From Halomonas sp. 1513 (GTDB lineage: Bacteria; Pseudomonadota; Gammaproteobacteria; Pseudomonadales; Halomonadaceae): 64,000 nucleotides of DNA. The translations under genes were made by a program, and so were the position numbers. The notes under the pieces are model-generated. The model worked only from the letters and a program-made list of their open reading frames with translations, ran no database searches and was not told the DNA's origin. The stretch covers positions 1,984,001 to 2,048,000 of the forward strand of contig CP019326.1 of assembly GCA_001971685.1 (NCBI GenBank), written 5' to 3'. Positions 27,293-35,758 of this stretch are shown one piece after another; position 1 is the first letter of the stretch, and the number at the start of each line of letters is the position of its first letter.

Positions 27293-28993
27293 TCATACCT
27301 TCAGCTGGGCGTTGGGGTCGCGGGCCAGTTCATGCCACACGTCCTTGACGCGGCAGTCCTCGCACATCTCGAGGCGCGCCATGGCGTCGCCGGCAAAATA
27401 GGGGTGGTCGGCCAGTTTGGCCTTGATGCTGGCAACGGTGCTGACGGTCGCAAAGGGCTTGCCGCAGGTGATGCACTCGAATGCCGCTTCCTCCTTGCAG
27501 ATCTCGCGCTCGCTGCGCTGCGGGCTGGCCATGAAGCCTGGCATCAGTTCAATCGCGTTCTCCGGGCAGGCGCTATCGCACAGCCCACACTGCACGCAAT
27601 CCGCTTCGCGGAAGTTGAGCTGCGGCTGGCCATCGCCTCCGGCCAGGGCCGGCGTGGGGCATACCGCCACACAGCTCATGCACAGGGTGCAGGCGGCACT
27701 GTCCACGACCAGGCCGCCAAAGGGAGCGTTGGCCGTAAGCGCATGGCGCTCGCCGCTTGGCTGGCCGTGCTCGGCCAGCCAGTCGAGGTTGGCATTGAGG
27801 CGCTCGCGCTTGCTGCCAGCGGCCGACGGCCCGACCGGCAGCGCTGGGAAGCCGGGCAGGGGGGCGTGGGCCGCTGCATGGTCGGCGTCGAGCTGAACGA
27901 TCCGCTGAGGATCATGACCCAGGGCGGCGAGGATAGCCTGCGCTTGCTGCAGCTGGTCGTCGATCTGTGCGGCCATGCGCGGCAGCAGGGTGGCAGGGCG
28001 CAGCACGCGAACCTCGCAGGCGCCCTGGGCGAGTGCTGCCAACCAGTCGTCGAGGCCCGCGGCACCCAGCTCCTCGAGGGGCACGTCGAGCAGATTGCCA
28101 GGCGCCGATTCGGTAGACGCCTCGAGCGTGGCGCGATCGGCAAAGCGCACCACCGGCAGCTGGCCGCCGGCATCGCGGTAGGCACCGAGCAGGCGCGCCA
28201 CGAAGTCCTGCTGGGCCTGTGGTGCCGGCAATCGATACTGGATGGCCCCGGTGGGGCAGGCGGCCGTGCAGCTGCCGGCGCCGTGGCAGCGGAAGGGGTC
28301 GATCTCGATCCAGGCCTCGATGCGCTTCTGCTGGCTGACGATGGCGTCGGCCGGGCACGCCTCGAGGCAGCGCGTGCAGCCCTGCTGACCTCGGCCGGCG
28401 TGGGCGCACAGGTCGTGGTCAATGTCGAAGTACTTGGGCTTGTCGAACTCGCCGACCATCTCCGGCAGGGAGGCCAGGGTCTCGTGGTAAGCGTCGCTGC
28501 CCGGCGTCACGGCATGATAGCCGGGCGGCGGCAGCTCCAGCGTCAGGCAAGGGCTGTCGCCCAGATCGAGCACCAGGTCGAAATGGGGGCGCGTCAGGCT
28601 CGCCTTGGCGAGGTCGATCGACTCCTCTGCACTCTCCAGCAGCACACTGAAGCGCCCCAGGTATCCGCTGATCGCCAGGGCGTGCTTGCTGAGGTCGGCG
28701 CGCTGGCAGATGACCCCGGCGGGCAGGTCGTTCAGCGCACCGGTGGCCTGTCCTGCGGCGTCGACCATCAGGGTAATGCTGCGCAGGCCGTCATCATGGA
28801 GGTGCTGGCTCAGGGCATCGCAGGCGAGACGACAGGCCTCGGCCGAGCCGATCACCAGCAGGTCCCCCTGGCTCTGGTAGCTGACGCTGGCCGGCGTCAG
28901 GTTGGTCGGCCAGGAGACGCGCGCCAATGCAGCAGATTGCGCCTGCTCATTGTGCTGCGTGTCGAGCTCGGTCAGCGCGATGCGTTGTGTCAT
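27293..28993 (-). CDS. Multi-cluster 4Fe-4S polyferredoxin of the formate dehydrogenase operon
   Basis: A 566-residue cytoplasmic iron-sulfur protein with at least four ferredoxin-like cysteine motifs. Two are in the middle: GCTRCLEACPADAIV near residue 200 and CHGAGSCTAACPTGAI near 235. Two are near the end: CTLCMSCVAVCPTPAL near 437 and CVQCGLCDSACPENAI near 467. A further C-terminal CxxC pair is in FECITCGKPF and MCEDCR. No membrane helix or signal is seen. Such proteins accompany TorD-like chaperones in Cys-type fdh clusters. A role in electron transfer or cofactor maturation is inferred. It is the first gene behind a good promoter at 29087-29115. Confidence 0.85.
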   Translation of the reverse strand: MTQRIALTELDTQHNEQAQSAALARVSWPTNLTPASVSYQSQGDLLVIGSAEACRLACDALSQHLHDDGLRSITLMVDAAGQATGALNDLPAGVICQRADLSKHALAISGYLGRFSVLLESAEESIDLAKASLTRPHFDLVLDLGDSPCLTLELPPPGYHAVTPGSDAYHETLASLPEMVGEFDKPKYFDIDHDLCAHAGRGQQGCTRCLEACPADAIVSQQKRIEAWIEIDPFRCHGAGSCTAACPTGAIQYRLPAPQAQQDFVARLLGAYRDAGGQLPVVRFADRATLEASTESAPGNLLDVPLEELGAAGLDDWLAALAQGACEVRVLRPATLLPRMAAQIDDQLQQAQAILAALGHDPQRIVQLDADHAAAHAPLPGFPALPVGPSAAGSKRERLNANLDWLAEHGQPSGERHALTANAPFGGLVVDSAACTLCMSCVAVCPTPALAGGDGQPQLNFREADCVQCGLCDSACPENAIELMPGFMASPQRSEREICKEEAAFECITCGKPFATVSTVASIKAKLADHPYFAGDAMARLEMCEDCRVKDVWHELARDPNAQLKV

Positions 28994-29086
28994 GGTCTCT
29001 CATCATCAGGTCGATCGTGAAGCGGCGTCATGGCACCGCTTTCTTGGTAGTGCTTATTGAGCTAAGCCTTTAGCATTAGCCTGCTC

Positions 29087-29115
29087 ATTATGATCATCTG
29101 TCACTATGTTGTCAT
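29087..29115 (-). promoter_or_regulatory. Sigma-70-type promoter of the polyferredoxin-torD-fdh operon
   Basis: On the minus strand a -35 ATGACA and a -10 CATAAT (each 5 of 6 to consensus) are exactly 17 bp apart. The predicted start lies near 29080, giving an 87-base leader. The leader contains a GCTAA/TTAGC inverted repeat at 29061-29080. Confidence 0.65.
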
Positions 29116-29188
29116 TAGTGTCGACGCCTGTGTGCAGTGCCGCCAATGCCTCATTAGTCTATGCGCAGTTGATCAGGCCGTCCGCGTT

Positions 29189-29797
29189 TCAACGTTCCTT
29201 CTCGGAAGGCTCCTCGGCGGGCGTATCGCGGTGCTCTGAGGCATCGCGGGGCATTTCTCGATGCTCGGGTGCGGCGCGAGCATCGGCGGCGGACTCATGC
29301 TCGGATGTGGCCGAGGTAGTGCTGGCGGTGGGCTCGGGTGCCGTTTCTGCCTCAGGCTCTTCCAGCTTGTCGAACAGCTTCTTGCCCCACTGGCGTACGC
29401 TTTCGCTGGTCTCGGCGGTCATCTTGCGCATCTGCGAATAGTCGAGGTCATAATCGTCGAGTCCGTCGCGCACATGGTAGTTGCCGGTGGTCCATAAGCG
29501 GCGCAGGGCGCGGTTCTTGAGCGCGGCACTCACGCCCGGTACCAGATAGGCCTTGAAGTCGCTGCCAGGCCCCAGGGTGTCGGGGTCTGGCAGGGTATGA
29601 TCGAGGCTGCCTTCCGGCGGTGGGCCGGCCGGGGCGTCTTCGCCGCCCTCGGGATGACGGCCCTGTTCCGCGGCCGCGTCGTCGAGCGTAGCTTGGCTGT
29701 CTGGGGCAGCCTGATCGGCCGGCTCGGCCTCCTCGATGCCGTCCTGCTCGACCGCCAGGCCGCGCTTGCGCCGCGACCAGAGTTCGAAACGATTCAT
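29189..29797 (-). CDS. DUF3306 protein
   Basis: A 202-residue protein of the DUF3306 family, function unknown, found with DUF3305 beside formate dehydrogenase genes. The N-terminus FELWSRRKRGL is the conserved family start. The middle holds the conserved DFKAYLVPGVSAALKNRALRRLW (parts, near residue 82) and YDLDYSQM near 117. Long acidic, Ala/Glu-rich stretches at both ends are low-complexity and probably disordered. Its ATG overlaps the DUF3305 stop (ATGA). A role in fdh maturation is inferred only from context. Confidence 0.82.
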   Translation of the reverse strand: MNRFELWSRRKRGLAVEQDGIEEAEPADQAAPDSQATLDDAAAEQGRHPEGGEDAPAGPPPEGSLDHTLPDPDTLGPGSDFKAYLVPGVSAALKNRALRRLWTTGNYHVRDGLDDYDLDYSQMRKMTAETSESVRQWGKKLFDKLEEPEAETAPEPTASTTSATSEHESAADARAAPEHREMPRDASEHRDTPAEEPSEKER

Positions 29798-30222
29798 GAC
29801 TGATCCTCCTTTGCGCGCCCGGCACCCTTGCGTTTTTTCTTGCGACCCTCGCTGGGGGCCTCACCGTGGCGTGCCAGGTAGGCCTCCAGCCACACTTGAA
29901 TGGCCATGGGCATGGGCGCCTCCAGCACTTGCTGCTCACCGTCCATCCAGCCCGCGGCGACGTCCTGGCTGGCGGTGATCGCGGTGGGCTGCGGATGTGC
30001 GCCGGAGAATCCGCAGCGCACGAACAGACGCGGCTCGCTCGAGGTGAGGTTGAAGCGATAGGCGGCACGCTCGGTCATGTAGAGCTGCAGGTCGAGCACG
30101 TGGGGACCCTGGTCGCCTGGTGACAGGGCGGCAATGCGCCACTGCATGCGGGTAAACCCTTTGACGGTCTTGTTCTCGCCGGCGAGTGCCAGGCTCAGCT
30201 GGCGTAGGCTGGAAGTGGACAT
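29794..30222 (-). CDS. DUF3305 protein
   Basis: A 142-residue protein of the DUF3305 family, function unknown. The conserved core is GFTRMQWRIAAL near residue 22, LQLYMTERAAYRFNLTSSEP (near 45) and RLFVRC. The C-terminus is strongly basic (EGRKKKRKGAGRAKE). It overlaps DUF3306 by 4 bp. It is divergent from fdhD with 99 bp between the starts, which must hold both promoters. It is probably an accessory factor for the formate dehydrogenase. Confidence 0.8.
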   Translation of the reverse strand: MSTSSLRQLSLALAGENKTVKGFTRMQWRIAALSPGDQGPHVLDLQLYMTERAAYRFNLTSSEPRLFVRCGFSGAHPQPTAITASQDVAAGWMDGEQQVLEAPMPMAIQVWLEAYLARHGEAPSEGRKKKRKGAGRAKEDQS

Positions 30223-30321
30223 GATGGCTCCGCGTAACGCTGTCGGTCGGATGACTGAAGACAGTAGGCGCCAGCAGTGCCATCATGGTCAAGCCATTGA
30301 ACCGCTTGGAGAAGCCCACGA

Positions 30322-31167
30322 ATGACAGCCATCAGCCTGAGCCGGGCGCGCTTACCGACCACTCTCGAGATCGATGTCGTCGACGAGTTCGGCGTCTCAC
30401 GGCGCCAGGCCATCGCCGCCGAGCGAGCGCTGACGGTCTATCTCAACAAGCGTGAGATCGTGACCCTGATGACCCTTGGCGCCGAGCCGGAGGCCCTGGT
30501 AGTGGGCTATCTGCGCAACCAGGGGCTGCTCGGCTCGCGTGACGACCTGCTCGCGGTGCAGGTGGATTGGGAGGTCGAGGCGGCTGCGGTGGTGACCCGT
30601 CGGCTGCCGGATGATCTCGAGGAGCGGCTCGGCCAGCGCACGGTGACCACCGGCTGCGGCCAGGGCACGGTGTTCGGCCGGCTGCTGGACGTCACCGGGC
30701 TTGCCGAACTGCCCGACACGCGCCTGGCGCAGTCGACCCTGGGGCGCTTGCTGCGTAACCTCGGCGCCTACAACGAGACCTACAAGAGCGCCGGCGCGGT
30801 ACACGGCTGCGCCCTGTGTCGCCAGGACCAGGTGCTGGATTTCGTCGAGGACGTGGGGCGGCATAACGCGGTGGACACCCTGGCGGGACGCCAGTGGCTC
30901 GAGGACACTGCGGGCGCCGAGGCGGATATCTTCTACACCACCGGACGCCTGACCTCGGAGATGGTCCTCAAGGTGGCGCAGATGGGCATCAGCGTGCTGG
31001 TATCGCGCTCGGGCGTGACCCAGAAGGGCGTCGAGCTGGCCGAGCGCTTCGGTGTGCTGCTGGTGGCGCGGGCCAAGGGGCGTCATTTCCAGGCCATCAA
31101 CGCGGCGGGGCGACTGCTGCTCGATGACATTCCCGCGCGTCGTCCCGGTGATAGCAAGGCCTCGTGA
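30322..31167 (+). CDS. fdhD: FdhD, sulfurtransferase for formate dehydrogenase cofactor
   Basis: Transfers sulfur from a cysteine desulfurase to the molybdenum cofactor, which activates formate dehydrogenase. The 281-residue protein has the CxxC sulfur-carrier loop as CALC (about C163 and C166, near VHGCALCRQD) and conserved FdhD segments TTGCGQGTVFG near 110, EDVGRHNAVDTLAG near 175, FYTTGRLTSEMVLK near 205 and VSRSGVTQKGVELA near 230. It is divergent from the DUF3305/3306 pair and completes the local FDH package. Confidence 0.92.
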   Translation: MTAISLSRARLPTTLEIDVVDEFGVSRRQAIAAERALTVYLNKREIVTLMTLGAEPEALVVGYLRNQGLLGSRDDLLAVQVDWEVEAAAVVTRRLPDDLEERLGQRTVTTGCGQGTVFGRLLDVTGLAELPDTRLAQSTLGRLLRNLGAYNETYKSAGAVHGCALCRQDQVLDFVEDVGRHNAVDTLAGRQWLEDTAGAEADIFYTTGRLTSEMVLKVAQMGISVLVSRSGVTQKGVELAERFGVLLVARAKGRHFQAINAAGRLLLDDIPARRPGDSKAS

Positions 31168-31190
31168 GTCGCGGCTAGGGCGAGCGTGGC

Positions 31191-31823
31191 TCAGCTGCTC
31201 TCGGCGCGGGTGCACACCGACAGCACCACGGCATCTTCGTCGCTGACCGAGACCAGCGCATGGCCCATGTCGCTGTCGAAGTAGATGCTGTCGCCGCGGG
31301 TCAGGCGCAGCGGTTCGTAGAACTCGGTATACAGCAGGATGTCGCCGTCGAGCACGATCAGGAACTCCTCGCCGTCGTGGCGCACCCACTCGCTGAATTC
31401 CTCGAAGCCCCGCGCGCGAACGATGGTCTTGAACGGGATCATGCGCTTCTGGGCCAACTGCCACGAGAGTAGCTCATGTTCGTAGGTCGGCGTGGGGTGC
31501 TGCTGGCCCTCGCCGACGCGCGTCAGGTCGCGGCGCCCCAGGGTACGGCTCTGGGGTTTGGGCGGGCTGAGCAGCTGCGGCAGGTCGATGCCCAGGCCGC
31601 CGATCAACTTCTGCACCGCAGTGAAGGTGGGCGAGATCTGATCGTTCTCGATCTTCGACAGCGTCGAGCGGGCAAGCCCGGTGCGCTGGCTGACGTCTTC
31701 CAGCGTCCAGTGGTTGGCCAGGCGGATCTCCTTGAGGCGCTCGCCCAGGCGCAGCGGCTCGACGAACGGCTTGCGCCCTGAGGCGATGCGCAGGGCGGCG
31801 TCTTGATCGGTGGTGGCGCTCAT
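31191..31823 (-). CDS. XRE-family regulator with C-terminal cupin
   Basis: A 210-residue transcription factor. An XRE helix-turn-helix is at about residues 27-82 (LGERLKEIRLANHWTLEDVS, then TGLARSTLSKIENDQISPT). It is followed by a cupin sensor domain at about 135-205 (EFLIVLDGDILLYTE, DSIYFDSDMGHAL). Such regulators often control amine, amino-acid or polyamine catabolism. The nearest metabolic gene on the same strand is the deacetylase-like amidohydrolase upstream. A near-palindromic site lies 16-30 bp before the start. It converges on fdhD with 23 bp between, and no target is proven. Confidence 0.85.
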   Translation of the reverse strand: MSATTDQDAALRIASGRKPFVEPLRLGERLKEIRLANHWTLEDVSQRTGLARSTLSKIENDQISPTFTAVQKLIGGLGIDLPQLLSPPKPQSRTLGRRDLTRVGEGQQHPTPTYEHELLSWQLAQKRMIPFKTIVRARGFEEFSEWVRHDGEEFLIVLDGDILLYTEFYEPLRLTRGDSIYFDSDMGHALVSVSDEDAVVLSVCTRAESS

Positions 31824-31838
31824 CGGCAGTTCACTATT

Positions 31839-31853
31839 GGAAAATTAATTTCC
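31839..31853. promoter_or_regulatory. Candidate autoregulatory operator of the XRE-cupin gene
   Basis: GGAAAATTAATTTCC is an inverted repeat with one mismatched pair next to the centre. It lies 16-30 bp upstream of the XRE start, where a repressor would block transcription or initiation. It is AT-rich against a GC-rich background. Confidence 0.5.
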
Positions 31854-31924
31854 TGAAGCATACCACAGCCGGGTCTTGACCGGCTGGCCAGGCGCGCCGC
31901 TGGCCTACCTCATTGCGCCGCGGC

Positions 31925-32863
31925 TCAGGATGACCAGGGCTGGCCGAGCAGGGCCTTGACGTGGGCCTCGGCGCAGCGGCCCAGGGCGTCGGGGTCATAG
32001 CCGCCTTCGAGTACCGAGACCAGGCGCCTGTCGGCATACAGCGCGGCGATCTCCATCGCCAGCTGGGTCACCCAGTGGTAGTCGGCTTCGTCCAAGTTGA
32101 GTTCGGCCATGGGGTCGTCGCGATGCGCGTCGAAACCTGCCGAGAGCAGCACCAGGTCGGGCTTGAAGGCGTGCAGCGCGGGCAGCCAGTCATCCTCGAT
32201 TGCACTCCTGAAGGCGGTGCTGTCACAGCCTGCCTCGAGGGGGGTGTTGACCACGTTGTGGTGGTCGCTGCGCAGGTAGCGCCATGGGTAGAAGGGGTAC
32301 TGGAAGCTGGTGCAGATGAGTATCTCGGGATCGTCCTTGAAGATATCGATGGTGCCGTTGCACTGGTGTACGTCGAAGTCGAGGATGGCGATGCGCCGAG
32401 CGCCGTAGGCTTCCCGCGCGTGGGCCGCGCCCACCGCGACGTTGTTGTAGAAGCAGAAGCCCATGGCGTCGCTGGCCTCGGCGTGGTGGCCGGGCGGGCG
32501 CACGGCGCAGAAGACGTTGTCGGCCTGATGGCGAAACACCTGGTCGATGCCGCGCACCACGGCGCCGGCGGCCACCCGTGCGGCGTCGAGGCTGTGCGGG
32601 TTCATCAGGGTGTCGCCGTCGTCGATGGTGACCAGGCCGTCGCCGGGCACGCACTTGTCGAGCGCGTGGAGGTGGCGCGCCGGATGGACCCGCAGCAGCT
32701 GCTCGTCGGTGGCCGGCTTGGCCTCCGACTGCATGGTCTGCTGCAGCACGCCGGCCAGCGCCAGGCGCGCGCGAATCGCCTCGAGGCGCAGCGGGCTTTC
32801 AGGGTGCTGCGGCCCCATATGGTGATCCATGCAGCGGGGATGAGTAATGTAGGCGGTGATCAT
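31925..32863 (-). CDS. Histone deacetylase-like amidohydrolase
   Basis: Zinc-dependent deacetylase superfamily protein of 312 residues, substrate unknown (acetyl-lysine, acetylpolyamine or another acetylated amine). Motifs are RPPGHHAEASDAMGFCFYNN near residue 130, the metal-binding DFDVHQCNGT near 170 and SAGFDAHRDDPM near 245. The C-terminus carries YADRRLVSVLEGGYDPDALG. The ATG at 32863 begins MITAYITHP, as is usual for the family. A frame that runs to 33658 crosses the divergent gene and is rejected. It is divergent, with 114 bp between starts, from the PatZ-like acetyltransferase. Confidence 0.9.
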   Translation of the reverse strand: MITAYITHPRCMDHHMGPQHPESPLRLEAIRARLALAGVLQQTMQSEAKPATDEQLLRVHPARHLHALDKCVPGDGLVTIDDGDTLMNPHSLDAARVAAGAVVRGIDQVFRHQADNVFCAVRPPGHHAEASDAMGFCFYNNVAVGAAHAREAYGARRIAILDFDVHQCNGTIDIFKDDPEILICTSFQYPFYPWRYLRSDHHNVVNTPLEAGCDSTAFRSAIEDDWLPALHAFKPDLVLLSAGFDAHRDDPMAELNLDEADYHWVTQLAMEIAALYADRRLVSVLEGGYDPDALGRCAEAHVKALLGQPWSS

Positions 32864-32965
32864 CGCAGGCTCCGCGAGAGATGCTGCGACCTTAATCGGC
32901 AGCGGGCCTTGCAGGACAGTGTCAATAAGTCGTACACAGGGTGGGGTAAGCGGGTAGAAGGCTTC

Positions 32966-32980
32966 AGGAGAGAGTTCTTG
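32966..32980 (+). promoter_or_regulatory. Shine-Dalgarno and TTG start of the PatZ-like gene
   Basis: AGGAG at 32966-32970 lies 7 bases before TTG at 32978. No ATG or GTG fits the conserved N-terminus, so this site decides the start. Confidence 0.75.
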
Positions 32981-35719
32981 GGTACACGATTTCTGCGGCA
33001 TTTTTTCGAGCCGCGCAGCCTGGCGATCATCGGCGCCTCGGAAAAGGCCCACTCCATGGGCGGGCTGGTGGTGCGCAACCTGCTGGAAGCGGGATTTCCC
33101 GGCGAGCTGTGGGCGGTCAACCCCAAGGGCTATGCCAGCGTGCACGGCGTGGCCTGCGTCAAGCGCGTCGGCGACCTGCCGGCCTGTCCCGATCTGGCGG
33201 TGATTTGCTCGCCGGTGGACAGCGTCCCCAAGCTGATCGAGCGGCTGGGTAGCATCGGCGTCAAGGCGGTGATGGTGCTCTCCGGCGGCGCCTACCTCGA
33301 CGACCGCCGCGGCGACGGCGGTTCGATTCGCGAGCGCATGATCAAGGCGGCCCGGGTCAGCGGCATTCGCGTGCTGGGGCCGGAGTGCCTGGGGCTGATC
33401 GTGCCCGGGCGCAAGCTCAACGCCACCTATGCCAGCCAGCCGGTCAAGTCGGGGCGGGTCGCCTATCTCGGCCAGTCGGGCATGCTCGGCAATGCCATGA
33501 TCGACTGGGCCGCGGGGCGCGGGATTGGCTTCTCGCATCTGGTGACTGTCGGCGACAGCGTCGACGTGATGCTGCCCGACCTGATCGACTACATCAATCA
33601 GCATGCGCCGACCCAGGCGATTCTGCTGCATCTGGAGCGCATCCAGGACGCCCAGCACTTGATGACCGCACTGCGCGAGGCATCGCGCAACCGCCTGGTG
33701 CTGGCCATCAAGAGCGGGCGCACGGCCGAGTCGGACATCTCGGGTCTGCCGCCGACGCCGGGGATTGCCAACCGTGACGTGATCTTCGACGCGGCGCTGG
33801 CCCGCGCCGGGGTGGTGCGCGTCGATGACTCCGACGAGCTGTTCGATGCGCTGGAGACCCTATCGCGGATGAAGCCGCTGCGCGGCGATCGCCTGGCGAT
33901 CGTCTCCAACGGCCTGGGGCCGGCCATGCTCGCCATCGACAAGCTGATCAGCGCCGGCGGGCGGCTGGCCAGCTTCAGCGACGCGACCCGCGATGCTCTG
34001 ACCCGCGGTGACTTCGACATGAGCCTGCCGGGGCGCAACCCGGTGGATCTGGGCGGCAATGCCACGCCGGAGCGCATGGTGGATGCTCTCGAGGTGGTCG
34101 CCGCCGACCCGGATGTGGATGCGGTGCTGGTGGTGCATGCACCGACCCGCATGGCGCCCTCGAAGCTCACCGCCGAGGCGATCGTGGCCAACCGCAAGCG
34201 CTTCAAGCGCAACCTACTGACCAGCTGGATGGGCCTCGAGGAGGCGCTGTCGGCGCGCCACGAGTCCAACCTGGCAGGCATTCCCACCTACATCTCGCCG
34301 GAGAAGGCGGTCAAGGCCTTCATGCACATGGTCGACTACCAGCGCGTCCAGACGCTGCTCCAGGAGACCCCGCCGAGCCTGCCCTTCGCGACGACCGCAG
34401 AGATTCGCCAGCGCTGCCATGCCTTGATCGAGCAGGCCCGGGAGGACGGTCGCGAAAGCCTGACCCACTCCGAGACCGCTCAGGTCCTGGCGGCCTACGG
34501 GATTCCCGTGGCGCCGAGCCGCTACGTGCACGACGCCGAGCAGGCCGCCTCGGCGAGCGTCGACGAGCCGATGGCGCTCAAGGTGGTCCACGACCACAAC
34601 GTGGTGCCATATCGCTATCGCCGCCACCCCCACAAGCTCTCGGCCGGTATGCTGCAGGACCTGACCACCCCCGAGCAGGTGGCCGAAGGGGTCGAACGGC
34701 TCACCGAGAAGGTCAACGAGAAGTTTCCCGGGGTGACCATCCGCGAGTTCTGCCTGCAGCCGATGCAGCGCGGCAAGCACTCCATGCAGCTATGCGCCGG
34801 CATCACTCGCGATCCCATCTTCGGCCCGGTGATCGTGTTCGGCATTGGTGGCTACAAGGTCAACGTGCTGGCCGACCGCCATGTGTCGCTGCCGCCCCTC
34901 AACATGACCCTGGCCGATGACCTGGTCGCGCGCACCCACGCCAGCAAGCTGATCCGCGAGCACTCCCGTGACCCGCAGCGCGACATCGCGCGACTCTGCC
35001 AGCTGCTGGTCAAGCTCTCGCAGATGGCCTCCGACCTGCCGGCACTCAAGGGCCTCGAGCTCAATCCGCTGCTGCTCAATCGCGACGGCGTGGTGGCGGT
35101 GGACTTTGCCATGGATCTTGGCACCCCGGCGCGCCATGCGATCATGCCGTACCCCGAGGAGCTGCGCGAGTGGGTGACGCTGGACGACTGCATGGCGGTA
35201 GAGGTGCGGCCGATCCGCGCCGAGGACGCGCCGCTGATCACCGCGTTCCATACCCAGCTCTCGGAGGAGAGCATCCGCTTCCGCTATTTCCATCACAAGG
35301 CCGACCTGACCAAGCGCGATCTATCGATGCTGGCGCATATCAACTACGACCGCCAGATGGCGTTCATTGCCGAGCATCATCGCGATGACGGCAGCAAGGA
35401 GATGCTCGGGGTGGTGCGGGTGTGGAACGATCCGGACAATATTCGCACCGAATTCTCGGTGATCATCCGCGACGACATGCACGGGCATGGGCTCGGCAGC
35501 CTGCTGATGAACAAGATGATCGGCTATTGCCGTGGGGTGGGCACGCTGGAGATGGTCGGCACGGTGATGGTCGATAACCACCCGATGCGGGCGCTGATGA
35601 AGCACCTCGGCTTCCGCTTGCGCTATGACATGGAGGAGCAGGTCATGCACGCCAGCCTGCGCCTCAACGAGCCGGTCAGCGACTGGCAGAAGCTGCGCCT
35701 CGACAGCGCCATGGAGTGA
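32978..35719 (+). CDS. PatZ-like protein acetyltransferase (NDP-forming acyl-CoA synthetase plus GNAT)
   Basis: Large protein predicted to acetylate lysines, as PatZ/YfiQ (Pka) does on acetyl-CoA synthetase. With the TTG start it has 913 residues. A CoA-binding domain is at 1-130 (FFEPRSLAIIGASEKAHSMGG, parts). Succinyl-CoA-ligase-like domains extend to about 470 (YLGQSGMLGNAMIDWA). An ATP-grasp-like domain follows to about 720 (LKGLELNPLLLN). A C-terminal GNAT domain starts near 742 (VRPIRAEDAPLI) with RDDMHGHGLGSLLMNKM near 835. The order is that of PatZ. It is divergent from a deacetylase-like gene, which would make an acetylation/deacetylation pair. Substrates are not known. Confidence 0.88.
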   Translation: MGTRFLRHFFEPRSLAIIGASEKAHSMGGLVVRNLLEAGFPGELWAVNPKGYASVHGVACVKRVGDLPACPDLAVICSPVDSVPKLIERLGSIGVKAVMVLSGGAYLDDRRGDGGSIRERMIKAARVSGIRVLGPECLGLIVPGRKLNATYASQPVKSGRVAYLGQSGMLGNAMIDWAAGRGIGFSHLVTVGDSVDVMLPDLIDYINQHAPTQAILLHLERIQDAQHLMTALREASRNRLVLAIKSGRTAESDISGLPPTPGIANRDVIFDAALARAGVVRVDDSDELFDALETLSRMKPLRGDRLAIVSNGLGPAMLAIDKLISAGGRLASFSDATRDALTRGDFDMSLPGRNPVDLGGNATPERMVDALEVVAADPDVDAVLVVHAPTRMAPSKLTAEAIVANRKRFKRNLLTSWMGLEEALSARHESNLAGIPTYISPEKAVKAFMHMVDYQRVQTLLQETPPSLPFATTAEIRQRCHALIEQAREDGRESLTHSETAQVLAAYGIPVAPSRYVHDAEQAASASVDEPMALKVVHDHNVVPYRYRRHPHKLSAGMLQDLTTPEQVAEGVERLTEKVNEKFPGVTIREFCLQPMQRGKHSMQLCAGITRDPIFGPVIVFGIGGYKVNVLADRHVSLPPLNMTLADDLVARTHASKLIREHSRDPQRDIARLCQLLVKLSQMASDLPALKGLELNPLLLNRDGVVAVDFAMDLGTPARHAIMPYPEELREWVTLDDCMAVEVRPIRAEDAPLITAFHTQLSEESIRFRYFHHKADLTKRDLSMLAHINYDRQMAFIAEHHRDDGSKEMLGVVRVWNDPDNIRTEFSVIIRDDMHGHGLGSLLMNKMIGYCRGVGTLEMVGTVMVDNHPMRALMKHLGFRLRYDMEEQVMHASLRLNEPVSDWQKLRLDSAME

Positions 35720-35758
35720 ACGACGCCTCTCGACCTGGGCCAAGTGGCGTCATGGGAC

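Noticed and set aside
32864..33658. N-terminal extension of the deacetylase-like protein
   Set aside because: It crosses the divergent PatZ-like gene, and the family start matches ATG 32863.
35722..35751. Terminator between the PatZ-like gene and pdxH
   Set aside because: GACGCC/GGCGTC arms are only 6 bp with an 18-base loop and no T-run.
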